A stretch of DNA of 64,000 bases from contig NZ_KB731324.1 of NCBI RefSeq assembly GCF_000353285.1, positions 4,234,577-4,298,576 on the forward strand, given 5' to 3'. A model generated the notes under the pieces. That model was not told where the DNA came from, did not search any database, and saw nothing but the letters and a program-made list of their open reading frames with translations. The stretch is from Leptolyngbya boryana PCC 6306. GTDB lineage: Bacteria; Cyanobacteriota; Cyanobacteriia; Leptolyngbyales; Leptolyngbyaceae. Position numbers and translations under genes: made by a program. Of the stretch, positions 1-8,545 are shown piece by piece (position 1 is the first letter of the stretch; each line of letters opens with the position of its first letter).

Positions 1-121
1 TTAGGTCTTCTAGAGAATAGTGACGCGACGGCAGGCGACCCGATGCCTGAATGCCGATCATCTCTCCCATAATCGCGCCCATCATTGTTGCTTGAAATCG
101 ATAGAGAAGTGCAGATTGCAT
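1..121 (-). CDS. ADP-ribosylglycohydrolase-like protein, N-terminus only (runs off the window)
   Basis: An open frame starts with ATG at 121 and reads leftward without a stop to the window edge, giving 40 codons. The N-terminus contains RFQATMMGAIMGEMIG, which matches the pattern RFxGxLLGxxxGExLG typical of the start of ADP-ribosylglycohydrolase-fold proteins (seen motif; family assignment is inference). The next gene is divergent, so the roughly 100 bases between them probably carry both promoters. The catalytic metal-binding residues would lie outside the window, so activity cannot be judged. It could be a chance frame, but the motif and clean divergent spacing argue for a real gene. Confidence 0.5.
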   Translation of the reverse strand, partial: MQSALLYRFQATMMGAIMGEMIGIQASGRLPSRHYSLEDL

Positions 122-239
122 GATTATTTTCCGAAACCTAGTGTAGAATTCTCGCTGATTTGGTTCATTTCTCACCGTTTTTATTCTGCAACTTTAGCTC
201 CTCGCCATGCGTCCCATGATTCGTCTTCAACTTCTTTCT

Positions 240-827
240 ATGATGCCAACCCGATTTATCAAATCGCTGTTTCTCTTCACACTCGCGATCGCTCTTACGG
301 CTACGATTATCCATCCTGGATTGAGCCAGACTCCAGCCCGAAACATTATCCGCCTAGGAAGCCAAGGGGCAGATGTCACCGAATTACAAAGTACCTTAAA
401 GCTATTGGGCTATTATGGCGGCTCGGTCAATGGTGTATTTGATGAAAGCACTGCTCAAGCCGTCCGACGCTTTCAACAAGTCGCTGGACTGGATGCAGAT
501 GGCATTGTTGGCGCTGCGACCTGGAATCGCTTATTTCCCTCCAATGAACCTGTCGCGCCCCCAGCGAATCCTGATCCCACTGCGCCACGTCGGGTTGAAA
601 CTACTGCACCCGCTTCCACCGAGTTTCCAATTTTAAGACGCGGAGCCACGGGTGAAAGTGTGCGGGGATTGCAGAGTCGATTAAGAGCGATCGGCGTTTA
701 TGACGGTGAAGTCGATGGGGTCTTTGGAGCCGGAACCGAGGAAGCGGTAAAAGCGGCACAGCAGAAGTTTGGACTCGAAGCGGATGGTATTGTCGGCGGC
801 GCAACTTGGGCAGCGATTTTGCGGTAG
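240..827 (+). CDS. Secreted protein with two peptidoglycan-binding domains
   Basis: About 195 residues. A signal peptide follows the start: basic MMPTRFIK, a hydrophobic stretch, then a likely cleavage near GLSQT. Two PG_binding_1 repeats follow, at about residues 40-100 and 130-195. Each has the family pattern with a GxxGxxVxxLQxxL helix, the GVFDxxT or GVFGxGT turn, and the DGIVGxATW end. A Pro/Thr-rich linker joins them. There is no catalytic domain, so it probably anchors to the wall non-covalently in the periplasm. An earlier in-frame ATG at 207 would add an unusual extra N-terminus; the start at 240 places the signal peptide first and is preferred. Confidence 0.85.
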   Translation: MMPTRFIKSLFLFTLAIALTATIIHPGLSQTPARNIIRLGSQGADVTELQSTLKLLGYYGGSVNGVFDESTAQAVRRFQQVAGLDADGIVGAATWNRLFPSNEPVAPPANPDPTAPRRVETTAPASTEFPILRRGATGESVRGLQSRLRAIGVYDGEVDGVFGAGTEEAVKAAQQKFGLEADGIVGGATWAAILR

Positions 828-1447
828 GTTGAGAGAAATATTGCGATCGGTAACATGGAGTGAACTTTAGTAAAACAGGTGCGCGACTCGAGGATGAGGA
901 TGCTACTTTATATTCAAGACACAAGAGAAGTTCAAACCCTTCTCCCAAGCCGATTAAAGCCCGTGTCTCCCGCTTTAATCCCTCGCAAATCCTGAAAGAT
1001 ATTTCACCGATCGAACTTCACCTTAGTCTCAACTGCACTCAAGATTCTCACTTCAATTCCGCTTTATTTGAGTCGCAAATTTGAACTAGCGAAAACTACA
1101 GCCTGGTTCGGCTGATTCGGGGAGATTGTTGATTAGACTGTTTGCGATTTTGTCCACCTTATTTGTTGTTTGTTCGATACACCTTGACAACTTAAGTGAC
1201 CACCATTTTTTCAGGGTTTGGCGACTTGCCAGACCCTTTGACATGTTTACCGCAGTTCGGCTTCGCGCGTTTCTAGCTGTTCACTACAAATAAAGCTGGT
1301 AGAGAGTGATCCGCGTCTGGATTCTCCCCATCTCCCCAGGGCTTTTTCATAGATTACTTTTAAAACATTCTCTCAGGCTGGAGCTTCACCAACATGAGAA
1401 GCGGTCACCCAAGATGTTTTAATCGACTAGCACGACAGGACTCCGTA
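828..1447. other. Intergenic stretch without a supported gene
   Basis: About 620 bases between convergent genes. A 74-codon frame at 860-1084 has no ribosome site or recognisable protein and is not called. A hairpin GGGTTTGG/CCAGACCC around 1216-1238 may act as a terminator. A C-rich element (CTCCCCATCTCCCC) near 1324-1338 resembles the dispersed repeat found elsewhere in the window. Nothing else is evident. Confidence 0.5.
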
Positions 1448-3484
1448 CTAACGAGTCTTAATATCTGAGATAGCATTGCGCGCAACTCCTGCGATCGCGG
1501 CATCTGAGGCTTTCGGCAAATGATGATATTTTCCGCCTGCTTGCTTCGCCAACTCTTTCGCGAATCCAGTTGAGATAAATTTATTCTCGGTGTCAATGAC
1601 GAGCAACTGAATCCCCAAGGCGCGAATTTTTGCGGCAAGCTCTAACAGTTCACCTTTGATATCCGGCTTTTCACCTTCAGGCAAAGTTTCACCGAGCGAT
1701 CGCGCCAGCGGAATATTGCCTCGACCATCGGTAATTGCCACAATCACGACTTGTCCAATATCGCCGGACTGTTTTGCATTCAATCCGACTCGAACTGCCT
1801 GGGTTAAGCCATGTGCTAAGGGAGAACCGCCGCCGCACGGTAAGCGATCGAGTCTGCGTTTTGCGGCTTCAATTGATCGCGTTGGCGGTAATAAGACCTC
1901 AGCTTGCTCACCTCGGAAAGGAATCAGCGAAATTTGATCTCGGTTCTGATATGCCTCAGTGAGTAAGCGCAATACTGCACCTTTGGCAGCATTCATCCGA
2001 TTCAGTGCCATTGAGCCAGATGCATCGACCACGAATACAATCAAGGCTCCAGCCTTTCGAGCCAGTCGTTTCGCCCGAATGTCACTTTCTTCAACGAAGA
2101 CTCGCTTACGGCCGGGTAGGACTTGATCCGCGCGTTGTCTTCTCGATCGCTGATAAGGAGCCGCAGTTCTCAAAGTCGCATCAACAGCAATCCGACGCAC
2201 TTTGCCTTTGGGCAACATCGGTTTGATATATCTGCCTCGATCTTCTGAAAATACGATCGTGCGACTTCCCGATTTTCCTTGCCGCGTTGCCATTTGAGCA
2301 AAATAGAGCACTTCCGGATCGAGAATTACTCCTTCAGGATCAAACACGAACTCTTCGGGAATGTTCGGTGTGTCTTGTTCGGGTTGATCTTCCGATTCGT
2401 CTTCTGGATCGTCTTGGTCTTCTTGCTGGTCTTGCTCTTGATCCGACTGATCTTGAGGCGGGGGAGGGGGAGGAGGCGCTTCTTCAGGGGGAGCTTGTTG
2501 AACGATCGTCGATCGCGGAATGATCACTAATTCAACTGCTTTTCTCAAATCCTCAGCATTTACAGCAGTGCGCCCGTCTAAAGCGGCATGAGCTTTTGCC
2601 ACTCTTAGAGCAAACAATTCGGCTCGATGCCCTTGCACACCGCCTCGCACGGCTTCAGTGACTAAATATTCAATCTGCTCTGCACTAATCTGCACATCTT
2701 TCAGCCATTCGCGAGCCAAAATAATCTGCGTTTTCAGTGCGTCAATATCTTCGGTGTACTGCGTTAAGAAAGCCTGAGGCGAATCAGAATAGCGGGTGGC
2801 TTGTTCGACGGCTTGAATGCGATCGTCTAATCCCAACACCATGTCGGCTGAAAGTGAGATAGCAATGCGATCGAGTAAATGCTCTCTTAAATTCCCTTCT
2901 TCCGGGTTGTAAGTTGCAATCAACAAAGGTCGGCAAGGATGTTGAAAGCTAATGCCTTCGCGCTCAATCTGATTGCGCCCATCGGTCAGAACAGAGAGCA
3001 ATAAATTAGAGATTTGATCATCTAATAAATTAATTTCATCGACGTACAATACGCCTCGATTTGCTTCAGCCAACAACCCAGGCTGAAAAACCGTTTCACC
3101 TTGCTTAATTGATTGGCTGACATCAACTGAACCGAGCAACCGATCTTCAGTGACCCCCAAAGGAATCTGCACAAAGGGTGCGCGAATAATTTCAGTCGGC
3201 ACTTCTTCAGTGCTGCCGTATTTCTCCAGCGTAAGATCATCCCACTCGGAGATCGCATTAGGTTCACAGTTACTAATCGAATCTTGAACCACTTCGATCG
3301 GGGGCAATAAGGCATGAATCGCGCGTGCCATGACGGATTTTGCTGTGCCGCGTCGTCCAGCAATCACCACGCCACCTAAGCCTGGATCAACCGCTGCCAG
3401 CAGCAGCGCTAATTTGATCGCTTCCTGCCCGACAACGGCAGCAAGAGGAAAAGCAGTCACTTGGGAGTCGATCGTAGAAGGCAT
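1448..3484 (-). CDS. chlD: Magnesium chelatase ATPase-like subunit D (ChlD)
   Basis: 678 residues, the usual length for cyanobacterial ChlD. With ChlI and ChlH it inserts Mg2+ into protoporphyrin IX, the first committed step of chlorophyll synthesis. Three parts are visible: an N-terminal AAA+ domain (about 1-330) with a Walker-A-like [12 protein letters not shown] and the [10 protein letters not shown] region; a long proline stretch followed by an acidic Asp/Glu/Gln-rich linker (about 330-390); and a C-terminal von Willebrand A domain with the MIDAS motif DASGSM (about 480-678). ChlD's AAA+ part is known to be weakly active or inactive as an ATPase in the family. The gene stands alone here with no other chl gene nearby. 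Confidence 0.97.
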   Translation of the reverse strand: MPSTIDSQVTAFPLAAVVGQEAIKLALLLAAVDPGLGGVVIAGRRGTAKSVMARAIHALLPPIEVVQDSISNCEPNAISEWDDLTLEKYGSTEEVPTEIIRAPFVQIPLGVTEDRLLGSVDVSQSIKQGETVFQPGLLAEANRGVLYVDEINLLDDQISNLLLSVLTDGRNQIEREGISFQHPCRPLLIATYNPEEGNLREHLLDRIAISLSADMVLGLDDRIQAVEQATRYSDSPQAFLTQYTEDIDALKTQIILAREWLKDVQISAEQIEYLVTEAVRGGVQGHRAELFALRVAKAHAALDGRTAVNAEDLRKAVELVIIPRSTIVQQAPPEEAPPPPPPPQDQSDQEQDQQEDQDDPEDESEDQPEQDTPNIPEEFVFDPEGVILDPEVLYFAQMATRQGKSGSRTIVFSEDRGRYIKPMLPKGKVRRIAVDATLRTAAPYQRSRRQRADQVLPGRKRVFVEESDIRAKRLARKAGALIVFVVDASGSMALNRMNAAKGAVLRLLTEAYQNRDQISLIPFRGEQAEVLLPPTRSIEAAKRRLDRLPCGGGSPLAHGLTQAVRVGLNAKQSGDIGQVVIVAITDGRGNIPLARSLGETLPEGEKPDIKGELLELAAKIRALGIQLLVIDTENKFISTGFAKELAKQAGGKYHHLPKASDAAIAGVARNAISDIKTR

Positions 3485-3593
3485 TGAAATTTCGGATATT
3501 TATCTTGATCCACAATACCAAGATCCGGGAAGTTACGCGAACTCGCCCGGTCAGGTAATCCGATCAGGTGAAGTCTTGGATCGCGAAACTTTT

Positions 3594-3599
3594 TATAGT
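3594..3599 (+). promoter_or_regulatory. Possible -10 box for the leader/sRNA upstream of the 3769 gene
   Basis: TATAGT lies where a -10 element would put a transcript start near 3606. The matching -35 is poor: TGAAGT sits 19 bases upstream. This is inference from sequence only. Confidence 0.3.
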
Positions 3600-3605
3600 G
3601 AATCG

Positions 3606-3753
3606 AGAAGGACTGCCCCGAAGCAAGGGCTAAGAGCCTCCTGGAAATCGTAAAGACTGTTCGTCATTGCACGACAACTGCTCGTACAGTGATCTGTACA
3701 CGAATCAAGAAAATACCTCTTTACAGCAGCGACATGATGTCGCTGCTTTTTTT
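3606..3753 (+). ncRNA. Candidate structured leader RNA or sRNA ending in an intrinsic terminator
   Basis: No coding gene on the plus strand precedes the strong terminator at 3725-3753, so something non-coding must be transcribed into it. The interval folds locally: AGGA (3609) with TCCT (3639) enclosing a GCCC/GGGC stem, then GTACAG/CTGTAC (3684-3699), then the terminator. The next gene starts only 16 bases after the T-run, which is the arrangement of an attenuator or riboswitch-type leader; a free-standing sRNA of about 150 nt is the alternative. It does not match the cobalamin, TPP, SAM, glutamine or fluoride consensus elements as I remember them. Confidence 0.4.
3725..3753 (+). terminator. 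Rho-independent terminator
   Basis: AGCAGCGACAT pairs perfectly with ATGTCGCTGCT (3737-3747) and is followed directly by a run of T. It is oriented for the plus strand and stands just before the gene at 3769. Confidence 0.85.
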
Positions 3754-3768
3754 GGGCACACTGATTGA

Positions 3769-4569
3769 ATGTTTCCTGCTTTCTCCGATCGTCGAATGAC
3801 TCATCCTGCAAATGCTGATGCGATCGAAAACGTTCTCGACAAGCTACCGCCCGAAGCAAAACAGTGGGCGGAAAGTTTGCCGTGGAATCAGCGACGCTAT
3901 GTGCTTTCGCTCTGTCACTTGCTGTGTGCAGCTTCGCCAGAGGTGCAAGCTGAATTTTTAGATGAATATACGGCAAATGGACTGATTTCTAAGCTGATCG
4001 AAAATCATGAGATTCGGCAGAAAGTCAAAAATAATCTCGATCGCTTTCACATTACCACTGAGCTATCTGAACGCTTATTAAGAGGATATATTCGACAGTT
4101 CTATATTCATTCCGCTCAAGATGCGAGAAGGCAACCGGAATTAATTTTAGAATCAGCACTCCGTGTCGTCGTCAGTACTGAAGAAAGAAATAATATTTTT
4201 AACTATGTTCTAGGCTTTGAATTGGTTAAATTATTGTTTCGGATGAGCTGGTTACAACACGAAAGACTTTACAGATTGCAACATAATCAAGAAGAATTTA
4301 TCACACTGTATTTAAAACCAATTCAGCGCACTCATCGGCTTAATCAGATCATTGTGCCAAGAGACGAAAAGCTCTTTTTTGCCCGCCGTGACTACTTTGT
4401 CGAGCGACCCAGTATATCAGATAAAAAATTGATAGAACTCGCGATCGCAACGTTTACAACTGAAGCAATTATCCAGTTTGGCTTCTCTGTTATTCGGCAT
4501 CCGGATGCAGTCGTATTTGATCATGATTATATTTTCAATCGCGATTCTGAAGCAGTTTTCCCCTACTGA
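3769..4569 (+). CDS. Conserved-looking protein of unknown function
   Basis: 266 residues, soluble and mostly helical by composition, without signal peptide or membrane segment. I do not recognise a domain. Features: a Pro/Glu/Trp-containing N-terminus (KLPPEAKQWAESLPW), repeated charged helices, and a C-terminus ending DHDYIFNRDSEAVFPY. A second ATG at 3796 (MTHPANAD) is an equally good start, since neither has a clear ribosome site. The gene follows a structured leader with an intrinsic terminator, so its expression may depend on attenuation. The next gene, a porin, is 236 bases away and probably separate. Confidence 0.8.
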   Translation: MFPAFSDRRMTHPANADAIENVLDKLPPEAKQWAESLPWNQRRYVLSLCHLLCAASPEVQAEFLDEYTANGLISKLIENHEIRQKVKNNLDRFHITTELSERLLRGYIRQFYIHSAQDARRQPELILESALRVVVSTEERNNIFNYVLGFELVKLLFRMSWLQHERLYRLQHNQEEFITLYLKPIQRTHRLNQIIVPRDEKLFFARRDYFVERPSISDKKLIELAIATFTTEAIIQFGFSVIRHPDAVVFDHDYIFNRDSEAVFPY

Positions 4570-4805
4570 AAACTGTAAAGAAATTTGAATTCAAATATCA
4601 CTGTAAATTCGACTGTTCAGTCTCCAGATAGACGAAATCGTTTGCCAAAAGAAATTAATCTCAAACCTATCAGGATCACTCTCATACTTCTCATAAAGCA
4701 ACAGAGTTGGTGATCGTCATTCTGGAATTTTATTCGGTTGAAATTCAGCTTATTTTTGGTGCTGCACTTTGCTGCGGGGTCAATTTTTTACTGTGAGGAT
4801 GACTT

Positions 4806-6437
4806 GTGAAACTTCATTTATTAACCTGTGCTGTTACTGTTAGTTCACTTCTTGTTTCAGCCATTAGTGTTCGTGCTGCGGAAACCCCTAATCTTGTTGC
4901 TCAAATTCCCCCAATCGTTCCTGCAAATCCTCAAACCATTGAAAATAATGCAGGACAAGTGACCTCGGTTTCGCAGTTATCGGATGTTCGACCGACGGAT
5001 TGGGCTTTTCAGGCTTTGCAGTCTTTAGTCGAGCGCTATGGCTGTATTGCGGGATATCCCGATCGCACGTATCGCGGCAATCGGGCTTTAACCCGATTCG
5101 AGTTCGCGGCAGGATTGAACGCTTGTCTCGATCGCGTCAACGAGCTAATCGCAGCTTCAACGGCAGATTTAGTCAAGAAAGAAGACCTCGCAACGCTGCA
5201 AAGGCTTCAGCAAGAATTTGCAACTGAACTTGCAACCTTGCGCGGACGAGTCGATGCATTGGAAGCTCGCACTGGAACGTTAGAAAGGCAACAATTCTCA
5301 ACGACCACAAAACTTCAAGGTGAAGTGATCATTGCCGCTTCCAGTGTAGTCAGTGGAGACAATGCCAATGGAACCGAAGCCGAGCGAAATCCAACGCTTG
5401 GTTATCGAGTGCGGTTGAATCTCAATACCAGCTTTTCTGGGCGAGATTTGCTCACGACTCGAATTCAGGCAAACAACATTACGCCCTTGGGGCAGACGAC
5501 TCAAGATGCCACGAGTCCGACCGGAGTGCGCGGCTTAGGAGTACTCGGTACGAACATGGGGCGATTAGAATTTGATGGAGATAGTGGTGGATCAGCGAGT
5601 ATTGCACTCCTCCGCTACCGCTTCCCATTGACAGAGAGCACCGATGTTTATTTAGCAGCAACCGGAAATGGCTTTGTAGACTTGGATGCGTCTTCACAGC
5701 TTAATCCTTACTTTGATGGCGGTGCAGTCTCCCTGTTTGGCTTGCGGAACCCGATCTACAACTATTCGGGCGGAGCAGGCATTGGTGTACGTCAAAGGAT
5801 TGGGACAGCGGCTGAGGTCAACTTAGGCTATCTCGTTCCGAATGCTTCGATTCCCACTGATAAAAACGGCTTGTTTAATGGTCAATATGGGGCGCTGGCG
5901 CAGTTGATCCTTAACTTGAGTCCAAGTTCACGGATTGGGTTTACTTACATCAATGCGTATGCTCCATTTGGTGCGAATCTTCAGCCGGATGATCCGTTTA
6001 ACCTGAGTGCAACGGGAAGTAATCTCGCAAATAGTAACTTCGATAGTGCGGTGAGTATCAACGCCTATGGAATTTCTGGAAACTTCCAGGTGTCACCGAA
6101 GTTTGCGCTAGGTGGATGGGTTGGCTATGCCAATCATAATTATATTGGGCGCGGGCGTGGAGATGTTTGGAATTGGGCGGTGACTTTGGCGTTCCCTGAC
6201 TTGTTTAAGCAGGGCAATCTGGGAGGCTTATTGGTCGGACAAGAGCCAAAATTGACGCGGAGTGATTTGGGATTTCGCGATCGCGATACTTCTCTGCACT
6301 TAGAAGCTTTTTACCGCTATCGCATCAATGACAACATTTCGATCACACCCGGTGTGATCTGGGTGACGAATCCAGACTACAACGAGAATAATAACGATGC
6401 GGTGATTGGTGTTGTTCGGACAGTTTTCTCTTTTTAG
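4806..6437 (+). CDS. Outer-membrane porin with SLH domain (cyanobacterial iron-uptake porin/OprB type)
   Basis: 543 residues. Order of parts: signal peptide (1-25, ending near SVRAAE); an SLH domain at about 60-115 with DVRPTDWAFQALQSLVERYG and GYPDRTYRGNRALTRFEFA, which binds the wall-linked polysaccharide; a short coiled coil at about 120-160 (LQRLQQEFATELATLRGRVDALE); and a C-terminal beta-barrel of the carbohydrate-selective porin class ending in Phe (VRTVFSF), as outer-membrane barrels do. In cyanobacteria such porins carry small ions, including iron; a sugar role is possible because a sugar ABC importer follows directly. It ends in a strong terminator, so the two are probably separate transcripts. 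Confidence 0.95.
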   Translation: MKLHLLTCAVTVSSLLVSAISVRAAETPNLVAQIPPIVPANPQTIENNAGQVTSVSQLSDVRPTDWAFQALQSLVERYGCIAGYPDRTYRGNRALTRFEFAAGLNACLDRVNELIAASTADLVKKEDLATLQRLQQEFATELATLRGRVDALEARTGTLERQQFSTTTKLQGEVIIAASSVVSGDNANGTEAERNPTLGYRVRLNLNTSFSGRDLLTTRIQANNITPLGQTTQDATSPTGVRGLGVLGTNMGRLEFDGDSGGSASIALLRYRFPLTESTDVYLAATGNGFVDLDASSQLNPYFDGGAVSLFGLRNPIYNYSGGAGIGVRQRIGTAAEVNLGYLVPNASIPTDKNGLFNGQYGALAQLILNLSPSSRIGFTYINAYAPFGANLQPDDPFNLSATGSNLANSNFDSAVSINAYGISGNFQVSPKFALGGWVGYANHNYIGRGRGDVWNWAVTLAFPDLFKQGNLGGLLVGQEPKLTRSDLGFRDRDTSLHLEAFYRYRINDNISITPGVIWVTNPDYNENNNDAVIGVVRTVFSF

Positions 6438-6445
6438 TAGATCTC

Positions 6446-6475
6446 AAACTAGGAGCAGAGAGTGCTCCTAGTTTT
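6446..6475 (+). terminator. Rho-independent terminator after the porin gene
   Basis: AAACTAGGAGCA pairs perfectly with TGCTCCTAGTTT (6463-6474), loop GAGAG, followed by a short T-run that is partly inside the stem. Confidence 0.85.
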
Positions 6476-6495
6476 GACCTTTAGGACACACAGCT

Positions 6496-7644
6496 ATGAA
6501 CTCAATTCTCAAAGCAACTTCTAAATTTCTTCCTTTACTCGGTCTGTTGTTTTTTTCAGCTTGCAGCAATTCAAATACACCCACTGCAAATAATGCGCCC
6601 GCAACTTCAGCCAGCTTCACTGCTGCGAAAGGCTGTAAAAACATTGGAATTCTTTTGCCTGAATCAGATTCTTCAGCGCGCTATGAAGCATACGATCGTC
6701 CTTTGTTAGAGCGGGAAATCAAGAAGGTCTTGCCTGACGCAACCATTCAATATGCCAATGCGAATAACAATGCAGACACTCAACAAAATCAAGCGGATGC
6801 AGCTTTGACCAAAGGCGCTTGTATTCTCGTTGTTGATCCCAATGACAGTGAGAAAGCATCTGCGATCGTGCAAAAAGCAAAAGCAAGTCAGGTTCCAGTG
6901 ATTGCATACGATCGCTTGATTCAAGATCCAGATGTGGCTTACTATGTCTCATTCGACAATGTACGAGTCGGTGAACTGCAAGGGCAGTACATTGCTGATC
7001 AGTATCGCAAGGGAGCGTACGGCTTAAAGCGCGGCGCGAATCTAGTCATGATCAATGGCTCACAAACGGATAGCAATGCGTTGCAGTTCCGAGAAGGAGC
7101 ATTGAAAGCTTTGCAGCCATTAGTTGATAGTAAAGACTTAAATTTGGTGTTTGATCAATACACGCCAAACTGGGATAGTGCGAGAGCACAATCATTGATG
7201 GAAGGAGTGTTGACGCAGCAAAAGAACAATGTTCAAGCGGCTTATGTTGCCAATGATGGTTTAGCCAATACGGTCATTGCAGCATTGAGAGCGCAGAAGC
7301 TAGATGGAAAAGTGCTAGTCACAGGTCAGGATGCAACTTTGACGGGCATTCAGAATATTCTGACAGGCGATCAGGCGATGACGGTTTATAAGCCGATCGC
7401 AAAAGAAGCGGAGGCAACGGCGCAATTAGTTGCAGCTTTGAGCAATGGCACTGATCCAGGAAGTTTGGTGAACGGACAGACGAATTTGCAGCAGGGCGGA
7501 GGACAAGTGAAATCAGTCTTGCTTGCTCCGATCGCAGTCGATAAGACGAATGTTCAGCAGACAGTTTTTGCAGATGGATTCTTGAAGAAGGAGCAGGTCT
7601 GCAATGGGCTAAATGGGGATACAACTGGACTTTGTAGAAGTTAA
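6496..7644 (+). CDS. Sugar ABC transporter substrate-binding lipoprotein (XylF/ribose-binding type)
   Basis: 382 residues. A lipoprotein signal is seen at the start (LGLLFFSACSN, with the lipobox Cys), so it is tethered in the periplasm. The mature part is a periplasmic-binding-protein-1 fold: IGILLPESDSSARYEAYDRP, VPVIAYDRLIQDPDVAYYVSF (split here for reading), AAYVANDGLANTVIAAL and VTGQDAT are the segments typical of xylose/ribose binders. It captures a sugar for the ATPase and permease encoded next. The exact sugar cannot be read from the sequence; xylose is the closest family. Translation is likely strong relative to the two downstream genes because a hairpin follows it. Confidence 0.93.
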   Translation: MNSILKATSKFLPLLGLLFFSACSNSNTPTANNAPATSASFTAAKGCKNIGILLPESDSSARYEAYDRPLLEREIKKVLPDATIQYANANNNADTQQNQADAALTKGACILVVDPNDSEKASAIVQKAKASQVPVIAYDRLIQDPDVAYYVSFDNVRVGELQGQYIADQYRKGAYGLKRGANLVMINGSQTDSNALQFREGALKALQPLVDSKDLNLVFDQYTPNWDSARAQSLMEGVLTQQKNNVQAAYVANDGLANTVIAALRAQKLDGKVLVTGQDATLTGIQNILTGDQAMTVYKPIAKEAEATAQLVAALSNGTDPGSLVNGQTNLQQGGGQVKSVLLAPIAVDKTNVQQTVFADGFLKKEQVCNGLNGDTTGLCRS

Positions 7645-7659
7645 AAGCTGAGATCCTCG

Positions 7660-7690
7660 GAAGTTGGAGTTCTGAAAAAACTCCAACTTC
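7660..7690 (+). promoter_or_regulatory. Intercistronic hairpin between binding protein and ATPase genes
   Basis: GAAGTTGGAGTT (7660-7671) pairs perfectly with AACTCCAACTTC (7679-7690), loop of 7 bases, with no T-run after it. This arrangement commonly stabilises the mRNA of the abundant binding protein against the transport subunits; that role is inferred. Confidence 0.6.
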
Positions 7691-7726
7691 TCGTTTACAT
7701 AGAATTCTTGCAACTACAACATCTCT

Positions 7727-8545
7727 ATGAGTAACTCAGTTTTATCAACACAATCAGAAGCGTCTTCAAGCTCAACTCGGCCGACGCTAGAACTCCGCAA
7801 CATCTGCAAATCTTTTGGAGGGGTACAAGCTCTCAAGAATGTCGATTTTGAAGTCTATGCGGGCGAAGTCGTGGGTTTAGTTGGCGATAACGGGGCAGGA
7901 AAGTCTACGCTCGTGAAAACCATGTCAGGCGCTTATGTGCCGGATTCGGGTGAAATTTTTCTCAACGGAGAGCGAGTCTCGATCGCTTCACCTCAAGATG
8001 CGACCCGTCTCGGCATTGAAACGGTTTATCAAGACCTCGCGCTCTGTGACAATCTCGATGTGGTTGGCAATCTCTGGTTAGGGCGAGAAGCCTATCGCTG
8101 GTTGATTCCAGGCGTTCTCAAGGTTCTCGATGAGACTGAAATGGAGCGCCGCACGATCGAAGTTCTCAAACTCCTGGATGTGAAAATTCCATCGGTTCGC
8201 CGTCCGGTTGCTGCCTTATCAGGTGGACAACGGCAATGTATTGCAGTCGCGAAAACGATTCTGCGATCGCCGAAAGTTGTTCTTCTCGACGAACCGACCG
8301 CAGCTTTAGGTGTGGCTCAGACTCGCCAAGTCCTCAACTTGATCCAACGGCTCAAACAACAAGGCTTAGCAGTCGTCGTTATTTCGCATAACTTACATGA
8401 TGTCTTTGAAGTCTGCGATCGCGTGATTGTCATGCGGTTAGGACAACGAAGTGCAACGTTTGACATTCAGAGTTCTACATCAGAACAAGTTGTTGCTGCC
8501 ATCACAGGCGCAGAATATCGCGATCCTCAACCCGAAATATTATGA
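7727..8545 (+). CDS. Sugar ABC transporter ATP-binding protein, single nucleotide-binding domain
   Basis: 272 residues with one complete ABC ATPase: Walker A GDNGAGKSTLVK, Q-loop region around TVYQDLALCDN, signature LSGGQRQ, Walker B VVLLDEPTAALG and the switch His in VISHNLHD. Sugar importers of this class often have a duplicated ATPase of about 500 residues (XylG, RbsA); this one has a single domain, as in the FrcA type, so two copies would pair. It powers import through the permease whose start codon overlaps its stop (ATGA at 8542-8545), indicating translational coupling. Confidence 0.94.
   Translation: MSNSVLSTQSEASSSSTRPTLELRNICKSFGGVQALKNVDFEVYAGEVVGLVGDNGAGKSTLVKTMSGAYVPDSGEIFLNGERVSIASPQDATRLGIETVYQDLALCDNLDVVGNLWLGREAYRWLIPGVLKVLDETEMERRTIEVLKLLDVKIPSVRRPVAALSGGQRQCIAVAKTILRSPKVVLLDEPTAALGVAQTRQVLNLIQRLKQQGLAVVVISHNLHDVFEVCDRVIVMRLGQRSATFDIQSSTSEQVVAAITGAEYRDPQPEIL

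Noticed and set aside
860-1084. 74-codon open frame
   Set aside because: No ribosome site, no recognisable protein pattern, composition like non-coding DNA.
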